Assembly: GCA_044433115.1 (NCBI GenBank) | Contig: JAWXTY010000012.1 | Span: 1 to 47,990, forward strand | DNA length: 47,990 bases | Source: CAKUIA01 sp044433115 | GTDB lineage: Bacteria; Verrucomicrobiota; Verrucomicrobiia; Opitutales; Intestinicryptomonadaceae | Direction: 5' to 3' | Shown: positions 34,862-42,956 of the stretch, one piece after another | Position numbering within the stretch: position 1 is the first letter of the stretch | Layout: each line of letters starts with the position of its first letter | The notes under the pieces: model-generated | What the model was told of the DNA's origin: nothing | What the model saw: the letters and a program-made list of their open reading frames with translations, nothing else | Database searches by the model: none | Translations under genes and position numbers: made by a program

Positions 34862-35878
34862 TTAGAAGTGGCTAAAGCTGTATTTTGTTGTGGAGGAATA
34901 AACTTCATTGGGCTTTAGCATTATGCTTGGGTAGTGCTTGTGATTTAAGGAATTTGATATGCCTTGAGTCTCTAAGCATACGCCTGCGTATTTTGCATAA
35001 TTCGCCTGAGTAGTAGGGTTAAATGCCTCGTCTAAAAAGTTCGCTGTGTAAACTTGCATAGACAATTCAGTTGTATACACTTGCATTTGAATACCTGAAT
35101 TAAGGTCTCTTAGGGTCGCAACTTTCTTTAAAGTCTTGCTTGGATTTACTATAAAATTGTGATCTAAGCCTGCGTTTGTAGCTTTAAAAAATTCAGGATT
35201 TTGGGCTATTGCTTCCGACATTTTTTTTAATTCACTAAAATCTAAGGCTGTTCCTTTAGTCCTTAAAACTTCGCCAGTTGTGCAGTTATTTGAGTCGCAA
35301 GGAGTGTAGAAATCTGTCTCTATTTGCAATTCTTCATCTATGATATTAGGAGCTTTGCCTTGGGATAAATCAAAGTAGCTATGATGTGTTAAATTGCAAG
35401 GAGTCAACTTGTCAGATGTCGCTAAATACTTAATTACAAGCTCGTTATCATCTGTAATCAAATAGCTAACTTGCACGTCTAAATTACCCTCGTAGCCCTC
35501 TTGCCCATCTGGCGACAAATATTTAAACACAGCCCCTTTAGCGTTTTCCTCATCGACTAATTCTACAGTCCAATTCTTCCTATCAAAGCCCTCAAAGCCT
35601 CCGTGAAGATGATTATTTAAAACCTCTTCGTTCTTGGATAAATTATACTTTTTGCCATCTATTTCAAAAGAAGCATTTGCAATTCTATTTGCAACTCTGC
35701 CAACAGTTGCCCCAAAATAACACTCGCCCTTAAGATAATCTTCTGGGCTTGGATAGCCCAAGACAAGATTACCCATTTTGCCAGCTTTATCAGGAAACTC
35801 CAACTGCATTAACGTTGCCCCCAAAGAGCAAAGTTTCATCTTTAGATTTGCATTTTCTATTTCTAAAATTTTATACAT
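34862..35878 (-). CDS. galM: Aldose 1-epimerase (mutarotase)
   Basis: 338 residues. Mutarotase landmarks are NRIANASFEIDGKKYNLSKNE, NNHLHGGFEGFDRKNW (substrate-binding His), LTHHSYFDLS (catalytic His) and VCLETQGISNSLNH (catalytic Glu). It interconverts alpha- and beta-galactose, supplying the alpha form to GalK after beta-galactosidase cleavage. Its start overlaps the end of the pyrophosphorylase gene by 16 bases, so it is the last gene of a galE-pyrophosphorylase-galM operon. No signal peptide is seen. Confidence 0.93.
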   Translation of the reverse strand: MYKILEIENANLKMKLCSLGATLMQLEFPDKAGKMGNLVLGYPSPEDYLKGECYFGATVGRVANRIANASFEIDGKKYNLSKNEEVLNNHLHGGFEGFDRKNWTVELVDEENAKGAVFKYLSPDGQEGYEGNLDVQVSYLITDDNELVIKYLATSDKLTPCNLTHHSYFDLSQGKAPNIIDEELQIETDFYTPCDSNNCTTGEVLRTKGTALDFSELKKMSEAIAQNPEFFKATNAGLDHNFIVNPSKTLKKVATLRDLNSGIQMQVYTTELSMQVYTANFLDEAFNPTTQANYAKYAGVCLETQGISNSLNHKHYPSIMLKPNEVYSSTTKYSFSHF

Positions 35879-37239
35879 TTCAAAATTTCTTCCTTAGTTT
35901 TAGTGCTAAATTCATCTAAGAAGTCTTCGTAATTACTTGCCACAAGCGGGCTAATTTCTATATCTTCAGTAATTTCTATACCAAGAGTTTTTAGCCAAAA
36001 TTGGAATTTCAAAACTTGGTCTTTCTTAGAACTTGCTGGGCTATCTATGCCTTCTGCGTTTTTAATAGGCGAAAATTCTTCTCTTCTAATTCCCTCTATA
36101 ATTATAGATTTTTTAGCTTTTGGCAATGCGTCGAATATAAATTTTTCAGCCTTATAAGCATTTGGCACAGAAGTACTTATCTTATTACCATTCTCGTCTA
36201 AGTAAGGAATTTTCTTATAAGCTAAGTGGAACATCAAAGCCCCAGTTTTAGATATTTCATCTATAAAATCTACACTAAAGATATGAATTGCAACGCTACC
36301 TGCAAGGAATTTTAGCTTGCCATTTTCGTCTTTTAATTCTTGAATTTCGGCAGGCATATCTGAATATTCTATCACGTTTAGCTTATCTTCGTATATACAA
36401 AAATGTCCAACCTTTTCGCTTGCATAAGTCTTTTCAATCATCTTAGAAGACACTTGCGAATTTTCCATTATATGAAAACCAACAAAGCCCTCATCTAAAA
36501 TATTTACTAAAGGATTATCCACTTGAAAGTAGCTTAAATACTTAGCCCCTCTAGCCTTAAGCTCATCTAAAGCTCCACTTTTTAAAATAGCTTTTAGGCT
36601 TCCTCCGTGTCCATCTGGGCTTTTAGCTACAGAGCTTTTGCCATCTAGCAAAATCTTGCCATCTTCACTCATACAAGCAAGCGTGCCTTGCTTAAAGAAC
36701 AATACGTCCTTTTCTGCCAAGCCAAAGTATTTATTTTCCTCAAAGAACTGCCTAGTTTGAGCGTCGTTTAACTCACTAGTCATAATCAACCAAGGAATAC
36801 TTACATTATACTTAATTGAAGCTCTCAAAATCTTTTGAGCAAATATCTCAAATAGCGATTTATTTTCAAGCACGCTCGCCTTAAATGTACCCTTAGGAGC
36901 GTCGAAACCAAGCCTTGTGCCTTGCCCTCCAGCAACTACAAAACAGGCAACTTGCCCATTCATAATTGCTTCAGCACCAAGCTCTTTAGCCTTTTCCCAC
37001 AAAGAAACGTCGCCTCCTAAATATTCATTTTTAATAATAAAAGGAGCTTCTAATTTTGAATAATCAATCTCACAATCTTGAGTTTTATTTTTAATTAAAT
37101 TTGCAATTTGAGCGATTTCGTTTAAGTCGATATTCTCTGCTTGAGCCAACAAATTTGTCTTTTCGCCCTCGCTCAATTCTTCAAAGTATTTGAATACCTG
37201 CCCTTGTCCAGCCTCGATAAATTTCTCTATAATTTCCAT
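35863..37239 (-). CDS. AGX/UDPGP-family UDP-sugar pyrophosphorylase
   Basis: 458 residues from the ATG at 37239, which has a GAGG site 7 bases upstream formed by the end of galE. An earlier start at 37293 would run 50 bases into galE. The nucleotide motif is VVAGGQGTRLGFDAPKG (101-117). Other blocks (IPWLIMTS, FFEENKYFGL, FFKQGTLACMS, SPDGHGG, SYFQVDNPL) follow the eukaryotic UDP-N-acetylhexosamine pyrophosphorylase (AGX/UAP) pattern more than GalU. It joins a sugar-1-phosphate to UTP. Between galE and galM, with no galT, the natural guess is galactose-1-phosphate and/or glucose-1-phosphate; GlcNAc-1-P or GalNAc-1-P is the family's other option. Confidence 0.85.
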   Translation of the reverse strand: MEIIEKFIEAGQGQVFKYFEELSEGEKTNLLAQAENIDLNEIAQIANLIKNKTQDCEIDYSKLEAPFIIKNEYLGGDVSLWEKAKELGAEAIMNGQVACFVVAGGQGTRLGFDAPKGTFKASVLENKSLFEIFAQKILRASIKYNVSIPWLIMTSELNDAQTRQFFEENKYFGLAEKDVLFFKQGTLACMSEDGKILLDGKSSVAKSPDGHGGSLKAILKSGALDELKARGAKYLSYFQVDNPLVNILDEGFVGFHIMENSQVSSKMIEKTYASEKVGHFCIYEDKLNVIEYSDMPAEIQELKDENGKLKFLAGSVAIHIFSVDFIDEISKTGALMFHLAYKKIPYLDENGNKISTSVPNAYKAEKFIFDALPKAKKSIIIEGIRREEFSPIKNAEGIDSPASSKKDQVLKFQFWLKTLGIEITEDIEISPLVASNYEDFLDEFSTKTKEEILKCIKF

Positions 37240-37240
37240 A

Positions 37241-38230
37241 TTAATCCTCAAATCCATTAGGGTGATTGCTATGCCATTTCCAAGCAGTTGCAACGATGTC
37301 CTTTATGTTGTCATGCTTGATTTTCCAGTTCAATTCTTCCTTTGCCTTCTTGCTATCTGCATAAAGGCTAGCTGGGTCGCCCTCTCTTCTTGGAGCAAAT
37401 TCATAAGGAACTTTTAGCCCTGAAACTTCTTCAACTGCATTGATAATTTCTAATACAGAATTAGGCGTGCCTGTCCCTAAATTATAGTGATAGAACTTAG
37501 ATTTCTCAGCTAATTTATCAAAAGAGGCAATGTGTGCTATAGCTAAATCGTCTACGTGTATGTAGTCTCTAAGGCAAGTGCCATCTGGCGTATCATAATC
37601 ATTGCCAAATACTTTTAAACTTGATCTTTGCCCAAGTGCAGCTTGAATAGCCAAAGGAATTAAGTGGCTTTCAGGTGAGTGGTCTTCGCCTATATCGCCA
37701 TCAAGGCTCGCCCCACTTGCATTGAAATATCTGAAAACTACGCTACTAAGCCCATAGGCATTTGCACAAATTTTCAAGAAATTTTCCACGTCCAACTTAG
37801 TTTGTCCATAAGGATTTATAGGCAATTGGCTATGCTCTTCAGTCAAAGGCAACTTCAATGGATTACCAAAAGTAGCACAAGTAGAAGAAAATACAAACTT
37901 CAAAACATTGCACTCAATCATCGTTTCAATCAAAGCAATAGTTGCAATCAAGTTGTTGTGATAATACTTGATAGGCTCAGTTACACTCTCGCCAACATTT
38001 ATAAAAGCTGCAAAGTGCATAACTATATCAATTTTTTCCTTAGTTAAAATATCCTTAACGAGGGCTTTATCTTCCAAATTTCCTTGATAAAAAGGCACTC
38101 CACTTAGAATAGCCTTTTTGTGTCCATAAACTAAATTGTCTAAAACCACAGGTCTATGCCCTGCCTTAACTAATTGTCTCAAGCAATGACTGCCAATATA
38201 ACCTGCTCCACCTAATACTAAAACATTCAT
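37241..38230 (-). CDS. galE: UDP-glucose 4-epimerase
   Basis: 329 residues, extended short-chain dehydrogenase. The NAD motif is GGAGYIGSH (7-15), the catalytic stretch SSTCATFGNP (115-124), and Tyr141 and Lys145 in YGQTK. It interconverts UDP-galactose and UDP-glucose. The start has an AAGGAAA site 7 bases upstream. It heads the operon with the pyrophosphorylase (one-base gap) and galM, behind a promoter at 38254-38283. Confidence 0.95.
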   Translation of the reverse strand: MNVLVLGGAGYIGSHCLRQLVKAGHRPVVLDNLVYGHKKAILSGVPFYQGNLEDKALVKDILTKEKIDIVMHFAAFINVGESVTEPIKYYHNNLIATIALIETMIECNVLKFVFSSTCATFGNPLKLPLTEEHSQLPINPYGQTKLDVENFLKICANAYGLSSVVFRYFNASGASLDGDIGEDHSPESHLIPLAIQAALGQRSSLKVFGNDYDTPDGTCLRDYIHVDDLAIAHIASFDKLAEKSKFYHYNLGTGTPNSVLEIINAVEEVSGLKVPYEFAPRREGDPASLYADSKKAKEELNWKIKHDNIKDIVATAWKWHSNHPNGFED

Positions 38231-38253
38231 AATATTTCCTTATTTTTTTATAT

Positions 38254-38283
38254 ATACTACCTCTACACAAGGCAGTGAGTCAA
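38254..38283 (-). promoter_or_regulatory. Promoter of the galE operon
   Basis: On the minus strand TTGACT (38283-38278) and TAGTAT (38259-38254) are separated by 18 bases, about 24 bases before the galE ATG. Confidence 0.65.
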
Positions 38284-38314
38284 ACAGAAATAAATGTTCA
38301 AAATTCAGTTATAT

Positions 38315-39214
38315 TTATACATTATTAATTTTTTCTAAATATTTCTTAGGCGACAAGCCATAAGAGCTTTTAAATGCCTTGGAAAAGTGGTATTGATTTT
38401 CATAACCAACAATATAAGAAGCCTCTTTTATGCTAACTTTTTTACGCATAATTAAGTTTAGTGCGTGGTTTAACTTCAATTTACGCAAGAAAGCTAAAGG
38501 CGTAGTTTGCTCATATTTATTAAATAAAGCACATAAATAAGCTTTGTGTATAGACTTTTTTTGCAAAATTCCATCGAGATTATTTATAGTTAAATAATTT
38601 TCTATGATGTAATTTTTTATATCCTTAAAGGTTGTGTAAGACGCACTTGAATAATCCTTTTTCATTTTTACATCTTCAGACAAAAATTCAATTAAGATAT
38701 TCAAAAATAAATTCCCCATACGCACTGCCGAAACATCGTTAAAACTACTTAAGTCCTTCATCTTGTCAAAGAGCGAAACAATCCACTCACTGTCTGAAAT
38801 TACTATAGCCTCTGCAATGGGAATATTTCGCTCACGCAAGATTTCTTCTGCCCTAAGTCCATCGAACTCAAGGAAATACTTAATACAATCACGCCCAGAT
38901 AAATTCTTTAAAGTATAATCGTCTTTTTTCGTTCTAATAAAAATAGAGCCAACTCGCAATACCTTTTTATAATCGCCCGACTGCACAAACCAATCGCCAT
39001 CAACAATAAATTCTATAGTATTTGATACGATATTTGTATGATTATCCAAGAAGAAATTTTTGCTACAAAGCTCTTTGCCACAACAAAGCATAAATATATC
39101 TTCATTAGAGGTATAATTTATCTCCTTAAAAAAGTATTTCCCACTAACTAAGTGCTTAGAGAGGAAATCTTTTTTAGATATATTTCGTAGAGACTCTGTA
39201 ATTTTCTTGGGCAT
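38315..39214 (-). CDS. AraC-family transcriptional regulator
   Basis: 299 residues. A cupin-like N-terminal region (about 40-120) is followed by a C-terminal AraC/XylS double helix-turn-helix (about 200-295). The second-helix signature is SIKEASYIVGYENQYHFSKAFKSSYGLSPKKYLEK. Proteins of this type bind a sugar or other ligand and activate nearby promoters. It lies 84 bases upstream of galE in the same direction, so galactose genes are the likely target. This is inference. No clear terminator separates it from galE. Confidence 0.9.
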   Translation of the reverse strand: MPKKITESLRNISKKDFLSKHLVSGKYFFKEINYTSNEDIFMLCCGKELCSKNFFLDNHTNIVSNTIEFIVDGDWFVQSGDYKKVLRVGSIFIRTKKDDYTLKNLSGRDCIKYFLEFDGLRAEEILRERNIPIAEAIVISDSEWIVSLFDKMKDLSSFNDVSAVRMGNLFLNILIEFLSEDVKMKKDYSSASYTTFKDIKNYIIENYLTINNLDGILQKKSIHKAYLCALFNKYEQTTPLAFLRKLKLNHALNLIMRKKVSIKEASYIVGYENQYHFSKAFKSSYGLSPKKYLEKINNV

Positions 39215-39465
39215 AATTTTTTAATGGGGGAAATTTTAAAGATTAAAGCATTGAACCAAAAATGAAACGACAAGTTATCCAACACAAAAAGAGCATAAAG
39301 CTTAATATAATTAAAATAAGAAAGAAGGGAAGTTCGCCTTTATTTTCCTCATTTAAATCTTGCTTAGCCTTATCTCCTTTATCCATAAAATTAAAGCTAG
39401 TAAATCCACAAAAAAATAGCAAGAGTATTTTTCAAAATTACTTTACAGCCTTTTTTAAGCAAATA
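39215..39465. other. Intergenic stretch upstream of the AraC-type gene
   Basis: About 250 bases between the regulator start and the typA terminator. A 74-codon basic frame on the plus strand has no recognisable domain and no ribosome site, and is probably chance. The upstream region of the regulator is A+T-rich with no promoter I can place with confidence. Confidence 0.5.
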
Positions 39466-39501
39466 CAAAAAGAGCGTTCCCCTTAAAAAAGGAACACTCT
39501 T
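39466..39501 (-). terminator. Terminator of typA
   Basis: On the minus strand AAGAGTGTTCC (39501-39491) pairs with GGAACGCTCTT (39480-39470) with one mismatch, followed by a T-rich run. It lies about 170 bases past the typA stop, beyond the foldback and a small hairpin. Confidence 0.75.
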
Positions 39502-39524
39502 AAAAATAATTCTCAATGCCAAGC

Positions 39525-39547
39525 AAAAATTTGCAACGCAAATTTTT
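39525..39547. repeat. Perfect 10-bp hairpin in the typA 3' region
   Basis: AAAAATTTGC (39525-39534) and GCAAATTTTT (39538-39547) form a perfect stem with an AAC loop. It may be a weak terminator or part of a structured 3' untranslated region. Confidence 0.7.
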
Positions 39548-39549
39548 TG

Positions 39550-39672
39550 TAGGGGCTTAAAATTGCCCCTCAGGCGAGTATTTGGAAATTTTTTGGGGTC
39601 GCAGCGTATATTAATACGTAAGAGTCCAAAAAATTTCCAAAACGGAGCATCAGGGGTGATTTCAAGCCCCTA
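39550..39672. repeat. Foldback element D overlapping the typA stop codon
   Basis: A 123-bp nested palindrome. The outer arms TAGGGGCTT (39550-39558) and AAGCCCCTA (39664-39672) are exact. Exact 16-bp arms TTTGGAAATTTTTTGG (39581-39596) and CCAAAAAATTTCCAAA (39626-39641) lie inside. The tip is CGTAT/ATACG around ATTA (39605-39618). Each outer arm also folds on itself (AGGGGC...GCCCCT at 39551-39570; AGGGG...CCCCT at 39652-39671). On the minus strand the first three bases are the typA stop TAG. The sequence is not homologous to copies A-C by eye. Confidence 0.9.
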
Positions 39673-41505
39673 TGCTAAAGATTTTTTGGCAGCTGCCTTA
39701 CGTTGATTTGCATCTAGGATACGTTTTCTTAGGCGGAGGAAGTGTGGAGTAACTTCTACAAGTTCTTCGCCGTTGATGTATTCTATAGCTCTCTCTATAG
39801 AGAAATTGATAGGGGTTGTAAGTTGAACAGTTTGGTCTTTGCCAGCAGATCTAATATTAGTTAGGTGTTTTTCTCTAACTGGGTTTAGTTCAATATCTAC
39901 AGGTTTTAGAGTTTCGCCAACTATTTGACCTACATATACTTCTTCTTGAGGACCTACAAATAGATTGCCGTGATCTTCCATAATTAGAAGGGCGTATTTT
40001 GTAGTAGTTCCCTTCGCCATAGATATTAATCTGCCTGTTTGGTTAGACATAATTTCGCCTGCCCAAGGAGCGTATTCTCTGAACAAGTGAGAGAATATAC
40101 CATGACCTGAAGTTAAGTTTACCAACTCTGTTTCAAAGCCTAAGATACCTCTAGTTGGCACTAAAGTTTTGAAATAAGTTCTTGAGCCATTGTCGCTATC
40201 CATCTCTTCGATTTGAGCTTTACGATTATTCAAAATCTTAAGCATACCTGCAGTATTTTCTTCAGGTACTTCAACATACATAGTTTCAAAAGGTTCTAAT
40301 GGGTTGCCATCTTCGTCTTTATGTAAAATTACCTTAGGGCGAGATATGCAAAGTTCAAAATTTTCTCTACGCATAGTTTCAACTAATACAGCAATTTGCA
40401 TTGCCCCACGAGCTGATACTGTATAAACGCCAGCTTTATCTGTGTCTTCAACTTGGATAGAGATATTAGTTTTCATCTCTCTATACAAACGTTCTCTAAC
40501 TACACGAGATGTAACGTTCTTGCCATCTTGACCAAGAAGAGGTCCATCGTTGATAGAAATTTCCATAGAGATTGTAGGAGGGTCGATAGCTACGAAAGGC
40601 AAGGCTTCCATTTCTTCTGTACCACAGAGGCACTCGCCAATTTCAACGCCTTCAAAGCCAGAGATACCAACAATATTGCCAGAAAAAGCTTCGTTAGTGT
40701 CGTCTAAAGAAAATGCAGAGAACTCGAATACTCTAGTAGCTTTGCCTTTAACTCTCTCGCCATTGCCTTTTGCTAAGTAAACTGTGTCGCCCTTTTTGAT
40801 ACTACCTGAAGTAATTTTACCTATAGCGATAGTGCCAACATAGTCATTCCAGCTCAAATTAGAAATAAGCATTTGAAATTCGCCATTATTGACTTCGTCA
40901 GTCTTAGGAGCAGGAATGCACTCTACAATCTTGTCTAATAGAGGTGTGCAGTCCTTCTTTTCCTCGTCGAGATTATTCATAAAATAACCATCTCTAGCTG
41001 AGCCATACAAGAAAGGAGCGTCGAATGCTTCGTCGTTAGCACCCAATTCCAAAAATAGTTCTAAAACCTTTTCTTTAACGTGAAGAGGGTCTGCATTTGG
41101 TCTATCAATCTTGTTGATAACAACCATAGGAGTTAGATTTTGTTCGAAAGCCTTACGAAGTACGAAACGAGTTTGAGCTTGAGCCCCTTCAAAAGCGTCT
41201 ACAACCAAGATAACGCCATCTACCATTTTCATAACACGTTCAACTTCAGCACCGAAATCGGCGTGTCCAGGAGTATCTACAATATTAATAGTGTGTCCCT
41301 TCCACTTTACAGAAGTATTTTTAGCCTTGATAGTAATACCTTTTTCCCTTTCAAGGTCCATAGAGTCCATAGCACGTTCTTGAACTTGCTGATTTTCTCT
41401 GTAAGTGCCAGCTGCTTGAAGGAGCTTGTCAACCAAAGTAGTTTTACCGTGGTCAACATGGGCTATTATTGCCAAATTGCGAAATTTTTTTGAATCGTTT
41501 TCCAT
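39670..41505 (-). CDS. typA: Ribosome-associated GTPase TypA/BipA
   Basis: 611 residues, translation-factor GTPase. The G1 motif is IAHVDHGKTT near residues 14-23, switch regions EREKGITI and DTPGHADFG follow, and NKID gives G4. The C-terminal domains are complete (ARGAMQIAVLVETMRRENFELCISRPKV and ...FLRLRKRILDANQRK). It binds ribosomes and helps assembly and stress growth. The start lacks a ribosome site. The stop codon is the first triplet of foldback element D. Confidence 0.96.
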   Translation of the reverse strand: MENDSKKFRNLAIIAHVDHGKTTLVDKLLQAAGTYRENQQVQERAMDSMDLEREKGITIKAKNTSVKWKGHTINIVDTPGHADFGAEVERVMKMVDGVILVVDAFEGAQAQTRFVLRKAFEQNLTPMVVINKIDRPNADPLHVKEKVLELFLELGANDEAFDAPFLYGSARDGYFMNNLDEEKKDCTPLLDKIVECIPAPKTDEVNNGEFQMLISNLSWNDYVGTIAIGKITSGSIKKGDTVYLAKGNGERVKGKATRVFEFSAFSLDDTNEAFSGNIVGISGFEGVEIGECLCGTEEMEALPFVAIDPPTISMEISINDGPLLGQDGKNVTSRVVRERLYREMKTNISIQVEDTDKAGVYTVSARGAMQIAVLVETMRRENFELCISRPKVILHKDEDGNPLEPFETMYVEVPEENTAGMLKILNNRKAQIEEMDSDNGSRTYFKTLVPTRGILGFETELVNLTSGHGIFSHLFREYAPWAGEIMSNQTGRLISMAKGTTTKYALLIMEDHGNLFVGPQEEVYVGQIVGETLKPVDIELNPVREKHLTNIRSAGKDQTVQLTTPINFSIERAIEYINGEELVEVTPHFLRLRKRILDANQRKAAAKKSLA

Positions 41506-41606
41506 CTATATGAATTAAATATAAGCGTTCTAAATCATCATCTTTAGGCTTATACGTCAACTATAATTTCACATATATAGCAAAATATCTAATATTTTAA
41601 AGTAAA

Positions 41607-41798
41607 GGGTGCTTATAAAAATTGGCAATTAGCTATTTTTAGCGTAATTTTCTTGCGTTCGAGGAAGATAGCAGAGCTATCTGACGAGATAAACAAGGAA
41701 ATTCAAGCAAAAATAGGACAAAAAGAGCAATTGTAGCCTATCGTAGTGCAAAAACAAAGTTTTTGCTTCCTAATCAAAACCAATTTTTATAAGCACCC
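41607..41798. repeat. Foldback element copy B (palindromic intergenic repeat)
   Basis: A 192-bp imperfect palindrome homologous to copy A. The outer arms GGGTGCTTATAAAAATTGG (41607-41625) and 41780-41798 are exact 19-bp inverted repeats. The tip is GATAGC/GCTATC around AGA (41667-41681), followed by TGACG. The right arm also carries a side hairpin GCAAAAAC/GTTTTTGC. It lies between typA and the Sel1-repeat gene; its right edge meets the Sel1 stop TAG (41798-41800). Confidence 0.9.
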
Positions 41799-42871
41799 TA
41801 CATCTCTAGCTCAGGTACGTCTATGCCCTTTGCCTTTGCTTTTTTGAAATATTCTAAAGCCTTTGCTTTATTTTGACTTATGCCATATCCAAAGTAGAGG
41901 CAAGTGCCTAAATTACGCATAGCATAAGGGTTATTTTGGTCGGCAGATTTCTTAAATAGATTGTAGGCATATTTATAGTCAATTTCGACACCTACGCCAG
42001 TAGCATAGCAAACTGCTAGATTATTTTGGGCTAAGTCGTTTTTGCCTTCTATTGAATTTTCATAATAGAATATCGCCATTTTCATATTCTTAGAGACACC
42101 AACTCCACTGCCATAAAGCATACCTAACCAAGCTTGAGCATTGCCTTGGTCTGCAGCTTTACGAAACCAATAAGAGGCTGTTTTAGAATTTTGCTTAAGC
42201 CCATTGCCTGTCAAATAAATTTCACCTAAGGCAAGCTGTGCTTGAGGCGAACCTTGCTCTGCAACTTTTCTATACCAATATGCAGCCTTAGCGTCGTTTT
42301 TCTCTACGCCACCTATACCCTTTTGATAGAGCTGAGCTATAGAGTATTGAGCTTGCCCTACCCCCATTTCAGCTGCAATTTCCATATAAGAAAGAGCCTC
42401 GCTTTCATCTTTTTCTACCCCCACTCCAGCAAAATAGCAAGAAGCTAAGTTATAATAAGCTTCAGCAATGCCACCTTCTGCTCCTTTTTGATAGTAATCA
42501 AAAGCCTTTTCTAAATCTTGTTTTACCCCCAAAGCCTTATCATAGCAAACGCCAAGATTATAACAAGCATAAGCATCGCCAAGCTCTGCAGCTTTTTGAA
42601 AGAATTTAAAAGCTACTATATTATCAGCCCTAATTCCATTAGAGCCTAAATTATATATATTTGCAAGCTTTACTAAAGAAGGAATATGCCCCTTCATTGC
42701 TGCCTTTTGTAAATAGCTCATACCCCTAGTAGTATCTAAGGCAACTCCATTTGAACCTAAATACTTCAAGCCATCTTTATATAAATCATCTAGCTCATCT
42801 GCAAAAGAATTTATACTTAAGGCTATATAAAAGCAAAATACTAAAAGAAATTTTTTAAATAGGTCTATCAT
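41798..42871 (-). CDS. Secreted Sel1-repeat (SLR/TPR-like) protein
   Basis: 357 residues from the ATG at 42871; a TTG at 42892 gives seven more. A signal peptide (MIDLFKKFLLVFCFYIALSINSFA) precedes about nine tandem Sel1-like repeats of about 36 residues. The recurring pattern is AxYNLGxCYxxGxGVxxDxxKAxxYYxKAA, filling the rest of the protein. Such solenoids are protein-interaction scaffolds in the periplasm or outside the cell; partners are unknown. The start codon is divergent from the S5 promoter. The stop codon abuts foldback copy B. Confidence 0.9.
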   Translation of the reverse strand: MIDLFKKFLLVFCFYIALSINSFADELDDLYKDGLKYLGSNGVALDTTRGMSYLQKAAMKGHIPSLVKLANIYNLGSNGIRADNIVAFKFFQKAAELGDAYACYNLGVCYDKALGVKQDLEKAFDYYQKGAEGGIAEAYYNLASCYFAGVGVEKDESEALSYMEIAAEMGVGQAQYSIAQLYQKGIGGVEKNDAKAAYWYRKVAEQGSPQAQLALGEIYLTGNGLKQNSKTASYWFRKAADQGNAQAWLGMLYGSGVGVSKNMKMAIFYYENSIEGKNDLAQNNLAVCYATGVGVEIDYKYAYNLFKKSADQNNPYAMRNLGTCLYFGYGISQNKAKALEYFKKAKAKGIDVPELEM

Positions 42872-42921
42872 ATCTATAAAAAATAAAATCAAAAAAAGAA
42901 ATCTAGTGCAAGTATTTTTTC

Positions 42922-42949
42922 TTTACATATAACAATTCTTAGCTAGAAT
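42922..42949 (+). promoter_or_regulatory. Promoter of the S5-S7 sulfatase operon
   Basis: TTTACA (42922-42927) and TAGAAT (42944-42949) are separated by 16 bases. The -10 ends only 7 bases before the ATG, so the transcript would start at or next to the start codon, and no ribosome site is present. Confidence 0.6.
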
Positions 42950-42956
42950 AAAACTT

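Noticed and set aside
39262..39486. 74-codon basic open frame on the plus strand
   Set aside because: No ribosome site, no domain, and its end runs through the typA terminator hairpin.
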